A stretch of DNA of 64,000 bases from Halomicrobium zhouii (GTDB lineage Archaea > Halobacteriota > Halobacteria > Halobacteriales > Haloarculaceae), in NCBI RefSeq assembly GCF_900114435.1, contig NZ_FOZK01000002.1, forward strand, positions 186,001-250,000, read 5' to 3'. This document shows, one piece after another, positions 36,481-45,954 of this stretch. Within the stretch, counting starts at the first letter, position 1, and every line of letters begins with the position of its first letter. A program made the position numbers and the translations under genes. The notes beneath the pieces are model-generated. The model saw only the letters and a list, made by a program, of their open reading frames with translations, was not told where the DNA came from and did not search any database.

Positions 36481-36497
36481 GTGAGGGCGTCGTCACG

Positions 36498-38306
36498 ACC
36501 ACGCTCGACGACGCCGAGCGCCTCGTCGCCGACCTTCGCTATGAAGCAGAGTCTCACGGCTACTACTCCGACGTCGAACTCAGGATCAGCGGTGAAGGGG
36601 AAAGCGAGACCATCCAGCTCGGAACCACGGGCGGTCGGACCACGACCGAACGCGTCGACGTCTCCGAGTACGCCGGCGAGACGGTCACGTTCCGCTTCGA
36701 GACCAGGGGTGCAAAGGCGTCCATCGACTCCTTCGACGTCCAGGCCGACACGGACGGCGACGGGATCTGGGACCACGTCGAGGACCAGACCTGGTACCAC
36801 CCCAAGACCGGGAACCGGTTCACGACTGACGCCTACAGCGTCGACTCCGACGGCGACGGTCTCGACGACGACGAAGAGGTGCAGTTCGCCAAGCGCGGTG
36901 GTACGTGGGAAATCGTCGACTCTACGTCGGACCCCTCCAGGGTCGACTCCGACGGCGACGGACTAACGGACCGAGAGGAAGTGAACGGCTGGGAAATCCA
37001 CATCATCGACGACCACGAGGATGCGAAGGAGTTCGTCGAAGCAGTCGGTGACGACTCGGCCGACCACACGGACTTCGTCAAAACGCCGACTGTCACGTCG
37101 GATCCGACCCAGCGACACTCAGACAATGACGGACTAAGTGACGCGATGGAGCAAGAACTGGGGACTGACCCAGACGAACCGAACACCGATGGCGATAATC
37201 TGGGCGACGGACAGGAACAGTCGGTCAACGCCGACCCCACGATGTTCGACGTCAACCCGCCGAAGCTGAATGTCATTTCGAAAAACATCTACCAGCCGTC
37301 CGCAGTAGATGGCGACGCCGAGAATCTCGGAAACGATTACGTTGGGAAGACGTTCTACGGCGTTCGATTTAGCACACAGGACTATTTCGGCTTGTCGAGT
37401 GCAAGGCTCACGCACAACGGAAAGGTCACGTGGGAGCGCACGCCAGAAGACCGGGAAGGCCACAGTTACGCCGCGTCCTATACGACCAACCAGATACAGA
37501 CTGGCATCGATAGCTTGACCGGCGCGGCGACGCGCGTTGTCCTCGAAGACGCCCACGGCAACACGCGTTCGAAGGTCGTCTACGAGCGACAGACGGCCTA
37601 CGTCCACATGGCCGAACAGGCCGGCTGGGAGAAGGATTCCGTCCGCATGGCCATCGCCCTGGGGATGGTGACCGGCTTCGGTGCTGGTGCCGGCCAGATG
37701 GCTGGCGCGGTCAAAGCAATGACCGACGACTTCGAGGCGTACGCGAAGTCTGTCGCACAGATCGTCGTGGTGCTCAAACAACGCGGTGTCGGTGGGACGC
37801 TCGAAGCGATGGCCGATGGCATGGAACGCCAGATGAAGCTCGCGAACCCCTACGACTTCAACGACCAGCGAGCGCTCTACGAGCACTTCCGGACGAACTA
37901 CTACCTGGGGATGATCGCCTTCGAGGCGACGCTCACGCTCGCGGGGACTGCTGCCGTCAGTGCCGGGAAGAACAGCGCACGAGTTGCACAACTCGCAGAC
38001 AAAGCGTCTGACACGCGCATCGCCGCCGCAGCGCCGTTCGCCTACAACGGCTACCGGACGGCGACGGCGCCAACTCGCTGGATGAAAGGAGCCATCGCTG
38101 GAGGACTCTCGAAAGGTGCAGGACTGACGATTCGGGGTGCGAACCGCGTCATCGATAGCTCGACCATCGGGAAGGCGCTGAAGAAAGAGGTCCTGTACCG
38201 ACAGCTGGATGTCGATACGAGCGACCTGAGCAAGGTCGAGCAGGACGCGCTCAACAACTATCTCGACGAGACCGGTCGCGACGGCGTCTGGCTAGCAAAC
38301 GAGTAA
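36498..38306 (+). pseudogene. 5'-truncated TSP3-repeat surface protein gene
   Basis: From ~36498 this frame encodes a beta-domain (SEYAGETVTFRFE) followed by TSP3 repeats (DSDGDGLDDDEE, DSDGDGLTDREE, DNDGLSDAMEQ), then a ~350-residue region with two hydrophobic helices and a helical C terminus. The first part resembles the C-terminal half of the giant protein at 24220. There is no signal peptide and no plausible start near the beginning: the frame runs open into sequence antisense to the polymerase fragment. The original N-terminal part appears to have been lost in a rearrangement at ~36480-36500. Translation from an internal codon cannot be excluded, but export would then fail. Confidence 0.65.
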
Positions 38307-38434
38307 GAGATACAGGGCACGTACTGCACCACCATCTCCGGTGAGCAAAGTCGTAACGTAGTCCTCAACTGTGACGCGATGGAACACGAGAAGAAGAGGT
38401 TTGTTGAAGGACGGTTGCCTCCAAAAAGGCCCCA

Positions 38435-39019
38435 TCACAGCCGCCGCTTGTTGTTCTCGTCGTACGCTCGGCGGTTCTGTGCCGCGAGTTCGACCGTTCG
38501 TTCGATGCGCCTTTGCTTGGTGTCGTCCGTCTTCGCCTCCTCGACGGCCGCGATGAAAGCGTGCTGGTCAGTGTTCGAGAAGTGCTGGAAGTTCTCCCAG
38601 GCGGTCTCGTTCTCACGCAGCGCTGCCTCGAGTTCGGCCGGGATTTCGTGGTCGTCGGCGAGCCGATAGGCAGCCGCCCACTCGCCCGACTCCTTCGCCG
38701 CTTCGACGAGTGCCATTCCGGCCGGGGTCATCTTCCCCGCCTCGACCATTGCCTCGACCCGCTCCGTGTTCGCCTTCGACCACTTGCTGTCGGGGTTCCT
38801 GGGCGTGAACCGACGGGTGTACGTCTCGTCGTCGATGCCCTTGATCAGGCCGTCGATCCACCCGAAGCAGAGCGCTTCCTCGACCGACTCGCCGTAGCCG
38901 ATACCGGATCGCTCGGCGTCGGCCTTGTAGTAGCCGACCCACAACTCCTCGGCCGTGTCGTGGTGCGCTTCCAGCCAGGTACGGAACTCGTTGCGAGATG
39001 CGAAGAATAGTGGGTTCAT
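38435..39019 (-). CDS. YdeI/OmdA family protein
   Basis: The 194-residue protein matches the YdeI/OmpD-associated family: an N-terminal segment with FRTWLEAHHDTAEELWVGYYKA, the characteristic EEALCFGWIDG motif (~residues 47-57), FTPRNPDSKWSKAN (~73-86), and a C-terminal helical region. Bacterial members have been linked to protection against cationic peptides or are of unknown function; the archaeal role is unknown. It is cytoplasmic and transcribed alone. The start is the ATG at 39019. Confidence 0.85.
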   Translation of the reverse strand: MNPLFFASRNEFRTWLEAHHDTAEELWVGYYKADAERSGIGYGESVEEALCFGWIDGLIKGIDDETYTRRFTPRNPDSKWSKANTERVEAMVEAGKMTPAGMALVEAAKESGEWAAAYRLADDHEIPAELEAALRENETAWENFQHFSNTDQHAFIAAVEEAKTDDTKQRRIERTVELAAQNRRAYDENNKRRL

Positions 39020-39248
39020 AGTTCACGAGAGACACTGTGTGTCTATAATCCTACTCCGAACGTGAGCGCCAGTGGAAATCCTCAGAGGGGCCGGAGAACG
39101 CTCAGCTGGCCGAAAAGTGAGTCCCGAAAAGCCAGCCGTGAACGGTGATGGCCTCGACGACTGGCCTTCGTCGGTTGCCGGAAGGGTCACCAGCACCGTC
39201 CGGCATCTCCACTACTTCGTTTCGAACGGGTAACGTCACCACCATCCT

Positions 39249-39265
39249 GGTTAGGGTTGCTAACC
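39249..39265. repeat. Inverted repeat GGTTAG/CTAACC
   Basis: A perfect 6-base inverted repeat with a five-base spacer lies in the 450-base gap between the YdeI-like gene and the orphan permease. It could be an operator or a chance palindrome. Nothing else in 39020-39469 looks like a gene. Confidence 0.3.
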
Positions 39266-39469
39266 AACTGTCTCGAAAAGCCCCGGCGCGATAGTAGGGG
39301 GGTCAAGGGGGATGGCTATCGATGGCCGGGGCATCCCATGCCAGTACTTGTGCCGGTACTAGCGTGAGAATGGTTCGTTTCGGTGTATATATCTCCTGCG
39401 GGCCAATTATCAGTTCGATCACTTCGAAGGCAGACGCGACCGACTCCCGTTCCACCCGATCGAACCAGT

Positions 39470-40351
39470 ATGCTCTTGGTCGTCACGCCGCCGTTTACAG
39501 TCGTGAGCCGGACCGGAGGTACAGCGGACGCGACGGCCGGGATTCGCCAGCGCCTCGGTCCCGTCGCATTCCACTGTGTCGTCTGGTCGCTCGTCCTCGT
39601 CGTCCTCCTCCCCATCGTCTGGCCGGTGATGCTGTCGCTCAACGAGGTCCGCCCCGAGACGTTCTTCGACCGGGGACTCCGCTGGTGGCTCGACGGCGTC
39701 AGTTTCGGCGCGTTCCTGTACACGCTGTTTGGTACGGACGTCCCACGATATCTCTGGAACAGCGTCCTCGTGGCGACTGTCACCGGCGTCCTCAGTGCCG
39801 GCTTCGCCGTGACCGCCGCGTACGGCTACGACCGCTTCGACTTCGTCGGTCGTCGCGCTGCCATCGGGGCGCTCCTCCTCTTTCCGATGGTGCCGCCGAC
39901 CATCGTCGCCATCCCGATCTACCTCCGCTTTCTCGACACGCCCCTCTTCGACACCCACGCCGGACTCGTCGTCGCCTACGTCGCGTTCACGCTCCCGTTC
40001 ACGACGTGGCTCCTGATCCCCTACGTCTCTCAGATCCCCGAGTGGCTGGAGGAGGCGGCGATGGTCGACGGGTCGACCCGGGTCGGTGCGTTCGGGAGGG
40101 TATTCCTGCCGGTCGCCAAACCGGGACTCGCGGCGGCGTTCGTGCTCGCCTGGATGCTCGCGTACAACGAGTTCCTGTTCGCCGTGTTGCTCATCGACAC
40201 CCCGGCCAGGCGCACCCTCCCGGTGGGGCTCACCTTCGAAGCCGTCCCGCCCGGCGTCGTCTCGGTAGTCGCCTCGATCCCGATGCTCGTGATCTTCGCC
40301 GTCCTCTGGTGGTTCTTCCTCCGTGGCGAGGTCAGACAGTACGGCAAGTGA
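39470..40351 (+). CDS. MalG-type ABC sugar permease without local partners
   Basis: The 293-residue protein has six predicted membrane helices and the EAA loop for ATPase contact (EEAAMVDGSTRVGAFGRVFLPVAKPG region, ~residues 193-218), which places it in the CUT1 inner-membrane permease group. ATG at 39470 is preferred; the longer frame to 39383 adds non-hydrophobic residues. A MalF partner, binding protein and ATPase are missing next to it, so it must work with distant subunits or be a relic. A complete importer with its own MalG lies 6 kb to the right, so this is a second, unpaired copy. Confidence 0.8.
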   Translation: MLLVVTPPFTVVSRTGGTADATAGIRQRLGPVAFHCVVWSLVLVVLLPIVWPVMLSLNEVRPETFFDRGLRWWLDGVSFGAFLYTLFGTDVPRYLWNSVLVATVTGVLSAGFAVTAAYGYDRFDFVGRRAAIGALLLFPMVPPTIVAIPIYLRFLDTPLFDTHAGLVVAYVAFTLPFTTWLLIPYVSQIPEWLEEAAMVDGSTRVGAFGRVFLPVAKPGLAAAFVLAWMLAYNEFLFAVLLIDTPARRTLPVGLTFEAVPPGVVSVVASIPMLVIFAVLWWFFLRGEVRQYGK

Positions 40352-41091
40352 CGAGTTGACACTTCGTTCGACGCTCCACGTCCACGCATGGTCTTTTGCC
40401 GTGTGATCGTACCGGCCTCAGAAACGTACACGACGGCAAACGCGAACACACCCGTTCGCCGCTCGTAAAGCCGTCCGGAGTACCGAACGCAGCAACGTCC
40501 AGTCTAGTATCAGATTTCATGGCTATTTCGACATCTCCCTAACATTCTATATATTGTGGCTCGCACCGATCTGTTTGCACACGAACGCGAGACCGCCTCA
40601 CTAGCTGCGGTGACTCGCTCACCGAAACGCCGTCGCTGGAAACGACAATCCGCGGTCCGACGCGGATACGACGGCCGCGAAGAATGGGTGGCCGTGTCCA
40701 TGCACGGCCGCAAAAACGCATCTCGGTTTGCCGCATCAACGACACCTGGCCACTATTCACGAAACGACGCGTATTGCCCGAATATCTGACCTGGAGACGG
40801 CTCACTGATCGACTCCAGCACTGTCCGTACGCGGGTGCAACTCCTCAAAATCTCACTAGCAACGAAAGCACTGTAGATCCCATCGCAGGGCGTCGATATT
40901 GCGCCAGATTGCTGGATTGCCCATTCAGAGCGGTGAAACCGACCCCACCAAGAGAATCTGCATTCATTACAAATTTCGTATATAGATTGTATTCTGATAA
41001 ATACGCGCAACGCAGTCCCCGGATCTCCGTGTCGTCAGCTGTTGGGGTCTCGTTTTTCGCCCACAGTATCGCCGTCGCCCACCCGGTGGCC
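40352..41091. other. Gene-poor gap of ~740 bases
   Basis: I see no supported gene. The short frames here have basic, arginine-rich products of the kind expected by chance. A locally AT-rich patch at ~40955-41005 may hold a promoter but no open reading frame follows it on either strand. Confidence 0.5.
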
Positions 41092-42279
41092 CTAGCGAAG
41101 GACGTCGTAACACGCTCCGAGAGGGTGGTACCCAGTCTTCACTTCCGGCGTCGCATCGATCGCCTCGTTCTCGACCTGCCCATCGCGAGTCAGCTGGAAA
41201 TACCAGTTGCCGTACTTCTGGTTGACGACTTTGTTCCACGCATAGTCCCAGATCCGGTCGTACCAGTCCCAGTACTGGTCGTCACCCGTACAGTCGGCGA
41301 GGCGAGCAGCGCCGGCAAAACCCTCGGCCAGCGGCCAGTAGTACTTGTCCCAGACGAGTGGCTCCCCCTCGCGGTCGAAGTTGTAGACGAACCCGCCGTA
41401 CTCGTCGTCCCAGCCGTTCTCGACGGCGGCGTCGAAGAAGTGCCGGGCACGGTCTACGAGCCAGGCGTCGTCTCGGTGTTCAGAGAGGTGACACAGTAGC
41501 TTCGTCCACTCCAGCAGGTGTCCCGGCTGGTAGCCCCACGGTCGGAAGAGGTGCGCCGGTTCGTCGCGGTTGTAGTCCCAGTCGTGTGTCCAGTACTCGG
41601 TGTAATGCTCCCACAGCAGGCCGTCTCCTTCGTCTGTCAGTTCGAGCGCGAGGCGCTCTGCGATGCTGTAGGCCCGGTCTATGTACCGCTCGTCGCCGGT
41701 TGCCTCGTACGCGGCGATCAACGCTTCACACATGTGCATGTTGGCGTTCTGTCCGCGGTACGATTCGACCTCGTTCCACTCAGAATCGAGTTTCCCCTTG
41801 CAGAGGCTGTGCTGGTTCTCCCAGAAGTGCTCGTCGATGGTCTGGAACGTCGCCTCGAGGTGGTCCCCAGCGCGCGGAATCTCTGCTTTCGCAGCCGTCG
41901 ACAGCGCGAACAGGACGAACGCGTGGCCGTAGGCAGTTCGCTGTGGGTCGTCGACTTCGCGGCCCGACAGGAGCCAGGGGTAGCCGCCGTCGTCCTGGCG
42001 GTGGGTTTCCAGCAGGAAGTCGACACCGTGATGGGCGGCCGAGTGACACCAGTCCGGGCCGTCGAGCATCTTTCCGACGCTGAAGTTGAAGACGAACCGG
42101 CACGTCGAGACGAGCAGCTTCGATTTCCCGTCGTAGACGTGGCCGTCGACGTCGCTCAACTGGGATACGTAGCCGCCGAAGCGGTGGTCGATACACGTCG
42201 GGTAGTAGAAGTTCAACAGGCCCCCGACGTGCTGTCTGAGCCACTTCTCGTCGCGGAATGTCGTCTGATACGATGGCAC
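41092..42279 (-). CDS. AGE-family epimerase/mannose isomerase-type enzyme
   Basis: A 395-residue (alpha/alpha)6-barrel protein of the N-acylglucosamine 2-epimerase family. It has RQDDGGYPW, the NANMHMCEA motif with a catalytic-type His (~residue 180), WGYQPGHLLEW with a second His (~255), and an aromatic-rich C terminus. Members interconvert mannose and fructose, or epimerise GlcNAc, or act on sulfoquinovose; the NANMHMCEA pattern resembles mannose isomerase and YihS-type aldose-ketose isomerases. In this cluster with a GH68 enzyme, a fructose-mannose step is plausible but inferred. The start is GTG at 42279, since no ATG fits. Confidence 0.8.
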   Translation of the reverse strand: MPSYQTTFRDEKWLRQHVGGLLNFYYPTCIDHRFGGYVSQLSDVDGHVYDGKSKLLVSTCRFVFNFSVGKMLDGPDWCHSAAHHGVDFLLETHRQDDGGYPWLLSGREVDDPQRTAYGHAFVLFALSTAAKAEIPRAGDHLEATFQTIDEHFWENQHSLCKGKLDSEWNEVESYRGQNANMHMCEALIAAYEATGDERYIDRAYSIAERLALELTDEGDGLLWEHYTEYWTHDWDYNRDEPAHLFRPWGYQPGHLLEWTKLLCHLSEHRDDAWLVDRARHFFDAAVENGWDDEYGGFVYNFDREGEPLVWDKYYWPLAEGFAGAARLADCTGDDQYWDWYDRIWDYAWNKVVNQKYGNWYFQLTRDGQVENEAIDATPEVKTGYHPLGACYDVLR

Positions 42280-42387
42280 GTGAATACCCTCCGCATCGGC
42301 CTACAAAAGCATATCCCAGCCTGGTTTCTGGCAGCGACTCCTCGCCGGTTCGGGAGCCGACCAGGCGATCACCTGCCACGGAGGTGC

Positions 42388-43272
42388 TCAGTAGTCGCGC
42401 CAGCTCCGTTCCGGTGCCCAGTCCAGTAATTCGTCGGCCTTCGAGAGGTCGAACAGCGTCTCGTGACCCTCGAGGGGCTGCCGGATCTCCGCGTCCGGGT
42501 AGAACTCGTCGACGACGTCTTCGGTCGCTTCGTCGGCGGTGGTGTCTCCGGCGACGGCCCAGAACGACTCGTGGCCGACGTAGTCCGCCTCGACGGCCTT
42601 CCGGGCAATGGCGCAGGCGTCGTCGATGTGGACGTAGGAGAACATCACCTGTTCGTTCGACCACGGGTCGTCGTCGCGGAGTGTCTCCATCGAGCGGTCG
42701 GGTTCGGCGAAGTACTCGACCACTTCCTCCTCGTTCGGGACCCACGGATAGCGCAGGGTAGCGATGGTCGTCTCGCAGGTGGGACGACGGCCGAATCCGG
42801 CGGCGGTCACCTCCATGGCGTGCTTCGCGATGCCGTAACTATCGTCCGGCGTTCGGGGGTGGTCCGCATCGATAGGGAGGTACTCGACCTGGGGATCCCG
42901 TTGCTGGTGTTCGGCGCCCATCACGTTGATACTGGAGGCCAGACAGCAGGATTCGAGACCGAGCGACTCGCTGGCTTCGAGCACGTGCGTGGCCGACATG
43001 ACGTTGCTCTCGTACGTGCGGAAGTCGGGGTTGCCGTAGGGATCCGGGATCGTTCCCATGTGGATGACGGCGTCCGCGTCGGCCTTCGCGAGGGCGCCGT
43101 AGGTCTCACCCGCGTCGAGCAGGTCCGTCGTGATATAGGTGTCCGAGACCTCCTCCCGTTGCTTTCCGCGGGCGATGTTCACCGTCTCGTACTCGTGGTC
43201 GTTGAGGTGCGCGAGGATCGCCCGGCCGATCTTCCCGTTGCCGCCGGTAACCGCTATCGTCGAGAGTGGCAC
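42388..43272 (-). CDS. NAD-dependent epimerase/dehydratase (extended SDR)
   Basis: The 294-residue extended SDR has an N-terminal Rossmann motif GGNGKIG (residues ~9-15), an Asp-rich strand DLLDA, and the catalytic YGIAK (Tyr-x3-Lys, ~residues 152-156) preceded by a Ser pair (SSINVMG). The preferred start is GTG at 43272, immediately before the Rossmann strand; the much longer open frame upstream overlaps the esterase in another frame and is spurious. Substrate is probably a sugar or sugar nucleotide, or a sugar acid as in uronate dehydrogenases, which have a similar size. It lies between the AGE-type epimerase and the esterase on the same strand. Confidence 0.8.
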   Translation of the reverse strand: MPLSTIAVTGGNGKIGRAILAHLNDHEYETVNIARGKQREEVSDTYITTDLLDAGETYGALAKADADAVIHMGTIPDPYGNPDFRTYESNVMSATHVLEASESLGLESCCLASSINVMGAEHQQRDPQVEYLPIDADHPRTPDDSYGIAKHAMEVTAAGFGRRPTCETTIATLRYPWVPNEEEVVEYFAEPDRSMETLRDDDPWSNEQVMFSYVHIDDACAIARKAVEADYVGHESFWAVAGDTTADEATEDVVDEFYPDAEIRQPLEGHETLFDLSKADELLDWAPERSWRDY

Positions 43273-43328
43273 GTCTATGCAACGCCGGGACTGGAACAAA
43301 ACACTGACTATGACCGATTCGAGTCGTC

Positions 43329-44318
43329 TCAGTCGAACTGGTCCTGCAATCTCGTCGCGATCGCTTCGTATGCCTCGTGAGCGGGGTCCACCGCCACCGG
43401 ATCCCCTATCATCGCGAAGAACCCGTGAACCATGGCTGGATAGTTGGTGAACGAGACCGGGACGTCGGCCTCCAGCAACTGTTCGGCGTACAGCGCTCCC
43501 GTGTCCCGAAGCGGATCGAACCCCGCCGTGAGAATCGTCGCTGGCGGGAGGCCGGAGAGGTCCGCCGCTTTTCGCGGCCAGGCGTAGTAATTCGCGTCGT
43601 CGATATCCGACTCCGTGTAACGGTCGTAGATAACGTCCATGATCTCCGCGGTCAGGCCGTACCCGTCCGAATTCTCCGTGTATGCCGGCGTAGTCTGGGC
43701 CGCTCCCATCGCAGGGTAGATCAGTACCTGATGCGCGATCGCTGGACCACCGCGGTCCCGGGCTACCAGTGCAGTCGCTGCGGCGAGATTGCCGCCGGCG
43801 CTGTCGCCCATAACGACTAGTCGTTCGGGATCTATCCCGGGGACGGTGGCTGTATCCGATACCCAGTTCAGCACGGCGTAGCAATCCTGGAGGCCGGCAG
43901 GAAACGGGTGTTCCGGTGCCAGTCGATACCCGACGCTGACGACGGGGTACCCTGTCTTCGTCGTCAGTGTCCGGCAGATCCGGTTGTGTGTCTCGATGCT
44001 TCCGGATATCCACCCACCGCCGTGGAGATACACGATCACCGGATCCGTCCCCGAGCGGTCGGTCCGTGAATCGTAGAGTCTGACTGGAATCTCCCCGTTC
44101 GGACCGGATACGGTTCGGTCTTCCACGTGTTCGACGGGAATATCGAGGTCTTTGCTCAGGGGACTCGTTTCGTCCATCTCGCGTATCTCTTCGAGCGACA
44201 GGTCCCGGTAGGACGGCCCGTCTTCGACGGACGTGTCCGCCAGGTAGTCCGCAATTGCGGGATGTACGGTATCGGCTCTCGATGCGTCGACCGCGTCGGA
44301 AGTTGGTGCTGGCGCCAT
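43329..44318 (-). CDS. HSL-family alpha/beta hydrolase (acetyl esterase type)
   Basis: The 329-residue protein shows the hormone-sensitive-lipase signature: HGGGW oxyanion motif (~residue 101), GDSAGG nucleophile Ser (~174), a DPLRD acid region (~270) and the catalytic His in MVHGF (~303). It is cytoplasmic. It may remove acetyl or acyl groups from sugars taken up by the neighbouring ABC system, or act on unrelated esters. ATG at 44318 is chosen; longer frames are basic and precede a TATA-like region (~44368-44380). It is divergent from the GH68 gene, and the two share a ~300-base control region. Confidence 0.85.
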   Translation of the reverse strand: MAPAPTSDAVDASRADTVHPAIADYLADTSVEDGPSYRDLSLEEIREMDETSPLSKDLDIPVEHVEDRTVSGPNGEIPVRLYDSRTDRSGTDPVIVYLHGGGWISGSIETHNRICRTLTTKTGYPVVSVGYRLAPEHPFPAGLQDCYAVLNWVSDTATVPGIDPERLVVMGDSAGGNLAAATALVARDRGGPAIAHQVLIYPAMGAAQTTPAYTENSDGYGLTAEIMDVIYDRYTESDIDDANYYAWPRKAADLSGLPPATILTAGFDPLRDTGALYAEQLLEADVPVSFTNYPAMVHGFFAMIGDPVAVDPAHEAYEAIATRLQDQFD

Positions 44319-44543
44319 GGATGTCTGTCCGTTGGGTCCGGTTCGCGTGCGCAGGTTCCGTTCGGGGCGTAAAATAATTTCGTACTCCGTGCACGGCCAG
44401 TTGGTCGGCTCCTGACCTCGTCTGGCTACTGTCGACGGATGTGCTCTCACCCCCGACTCTGTTCCGGTCTGCCGAAGGCATGTGCTGGAGAGCGAGCAAC
44501 TGGCGATCCCAGTCACCGTCCGCCTGGAACTACCGTTCCGGCG

Positions 44544-44577
44544 ATTTCCCAGAGTCGGGTATTTCCCAGAGTCGGGT
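44544..44577 (+). repeat. Perfect 17-base tandem duplication upstream of the GH68 gene
   Basis: ATTTCCCAGAGTCGGGT occurs twice without spacer (44544-44560 and 44561-44577), ending ~10 bases before the TATA-like box of the GH68 gene. The position just upstream of the TATA and BRE is where archaeal activators bind, so it may be an operator. Confidence 0.85.
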
Positions 44578-44586
44578 AACGCAACA

Positions 44587-44596
44587 CTTTACATAG
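44587..44596 (+). promoter_or_regulatory. TATA-type promoter of the GH68 gene
   Basis: CTTTACATAG lies 21-30 bases before the ATG at 44617, supporting that start and a leaderless transcript. Confidence 0.5.
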
Positions 44597-44616
44597 GTTG
44601 GACTGGACTGAATCGT

Positions 44617-45894
44617 ATGGTTGACCGCCCGTTGGGCGATGAGCGGGGCGTCCAGGGAGATCGCTCCTGTTCGTACTGGACACGCGAGCAGACGGAGTCG
44701 ATTACCCGGGAAGCGACGAACGTCGCTCCGATCATCGATCCACCGCAGACGCGACTGGACGAGGATCTTCACATCTGGGACACGTGGCTACTGCGGGACC
44801 GGTACGGCGAGGTTACCACCGTCGACGGATGGCAGGTGGCGTTCTCGCTGACTGCCCCCGCGGATATGTTGCCGAGCGACCGCCACGACGTCGCGTCTAT
44901 CCGGTACTTCTACTCACGCGACGGGAAGCAGTGGGAGTGTGGCGGTGAGTTGTTCGACGACGACGCCTATGGCCAGCGCCAGTGGTCTGGCTGCGCGCTG
45001 TACGACGATGGCGACCTGTACGTCTTCTACACCGCTGTCGGTCACAGCGACGACGTCGAAACGACAGACACGCAGCGAATCGCCGGGGCGACGACCGCCT
45101 CGGTCACGGCCGGGTCAGCGGAGGTAGTGATCGACGGACCGTGGACCCACGAAATTCTGCTGGAGCCCGACGGCAACTGGTACGAGACGGAAGACCAGTC
45201 CGGGGGACTGACCTACACGTTCAGAGATCCGTGGTTCTACGAGGACCCCGAGACGGGTGAACCCTGCCTGCTGTTCGAAGCGAACGCTCCCGTCACCGAC
45301 GAGACGCCGGTCTGCGGCGACGATACAGCGGGCCGACAGTACAACGGCTGTGTCGGAGTCGCCGTCTCGCCGACGGGAGACCCCCTGGAGTGGGAACTCC
45401 GTGCGCCGCTCCTCGTTGGGGCCTGCGTCAACCACGAGCTCGAACGTCCACACGTCGTCCACCACGACGGCCACTACTACCTCTTCATCTCCACGCACAA
45501 ACACAGGTTTGCGCCGGGGATACAGGGGTACGATGGGCTCTACGGATGGGTTGCAGCGTCACTCCACGGCCCGTACCGGCCGCTCAACGACTCTGGGCTC
45601 GTCGTGACGAATCCAGCGGACGCCCCGTTTCAGCTGTACTCGTGGATGGTCTACTCCCACGACGAGGAGTTGCTCGTCCACTCGTTCCTCAATTACCTCG
45701 ACTTCGAGGGCGAGTCACTCGAAGCGATCGCCGAGCTCCCCGAGACTGAACAGACCCAGCGATTCGGCGGAACGCTCGGGCAGACGCTACGGGTTGGTGT
45801 CGACGGCGACCGTACCGAGATCCTGGGGACGCTCGACCACTGGCACCTGCCCACTGGCGACGAGTCACTGCCGGAACCCGTCGAAGATACCTGA
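44617..45894 (+). CDS. GH68 family enzyme (levansucrase/fructosyltransferase type)
   Basis: The 425-residue five-bladed propeller enzyme has the three GH68 landmarks: nucleophile Asp in IWDTW (~residue 47), RDP in FRDPW (~204) and the acid/base Glu in ELERPHVV (~280). GH68 enzymes split sucrose and either transfer fructose to build levan or inulin or hydrolyse it. No signal peptide is present, so the enzyme should stay inside, in contrast to most bacterial levansucrases; it may therefore hydrolyse imported sucrose. ATG at 44617 is supported by a TATA-like box at the right distance; the upstream in-frame extension to 44482 crosses the tandem 17-base repeat and promoter. It precedes the convergent ABC importer operon. 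Confidence 0.85.
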   Translation: MVDRPLGDERGVQGDRSCSYWTREQTESITREATNVAPIIDPPQTRLDEDLHIWDTWLLRDRYGEVTTVDGWQVAFSLTAPADMLPSDRHDVASIRYFYSRDGKQWECGGELFDDDAYGQRQWSGCALYDDGDLYVFYTAVGHSDDVETTDTQRIAGATTASVTAGSAEVVIDGPWTHEILLEPDGNWYETEDQSGGLTYTFRDPWFYEDPETGEPCLLFEANAPVTDETPVCGDDTAGRQYNGCVGVAVSPTGDPLEWELRAPLLVGACVNHELERPHVVHHDGHYYLFISTHKHRFAPGIQGYDGLYGWVAASLHGPYRPLNDSGLVVTNPADAPFQLYSWMVYSHDEELLVHSFLNYLDFEGESLEAIAELPETEQTQRFGGTLGQTLRVGVDGDRTEILGTLDHWHLPTGDESLPEPVEDT

Positions 45895-45954
45895 TTTTAG
45901 CTCGACGTGAGGCCAGCGGTTCGCCGTACTTCCTGACGAGAGCTCGGCCAGTGC

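Noticed and set aside
36183-36497. Upstream part of the plus-strand frame leading into the TSP3 fragment
   Set aside because: It is antisense to the polymerase fragment and lacks a signal peptide, so it is not the natural start of the surface protein.
43330-44499. N-terminal ~400-residue extension of the SDR frame
   Set aside because: It overlaps the HSL-type esterase in another frame and is Arg/Gly/Ser-rich; the Rossmann fold begins right after the GTG at 43272.
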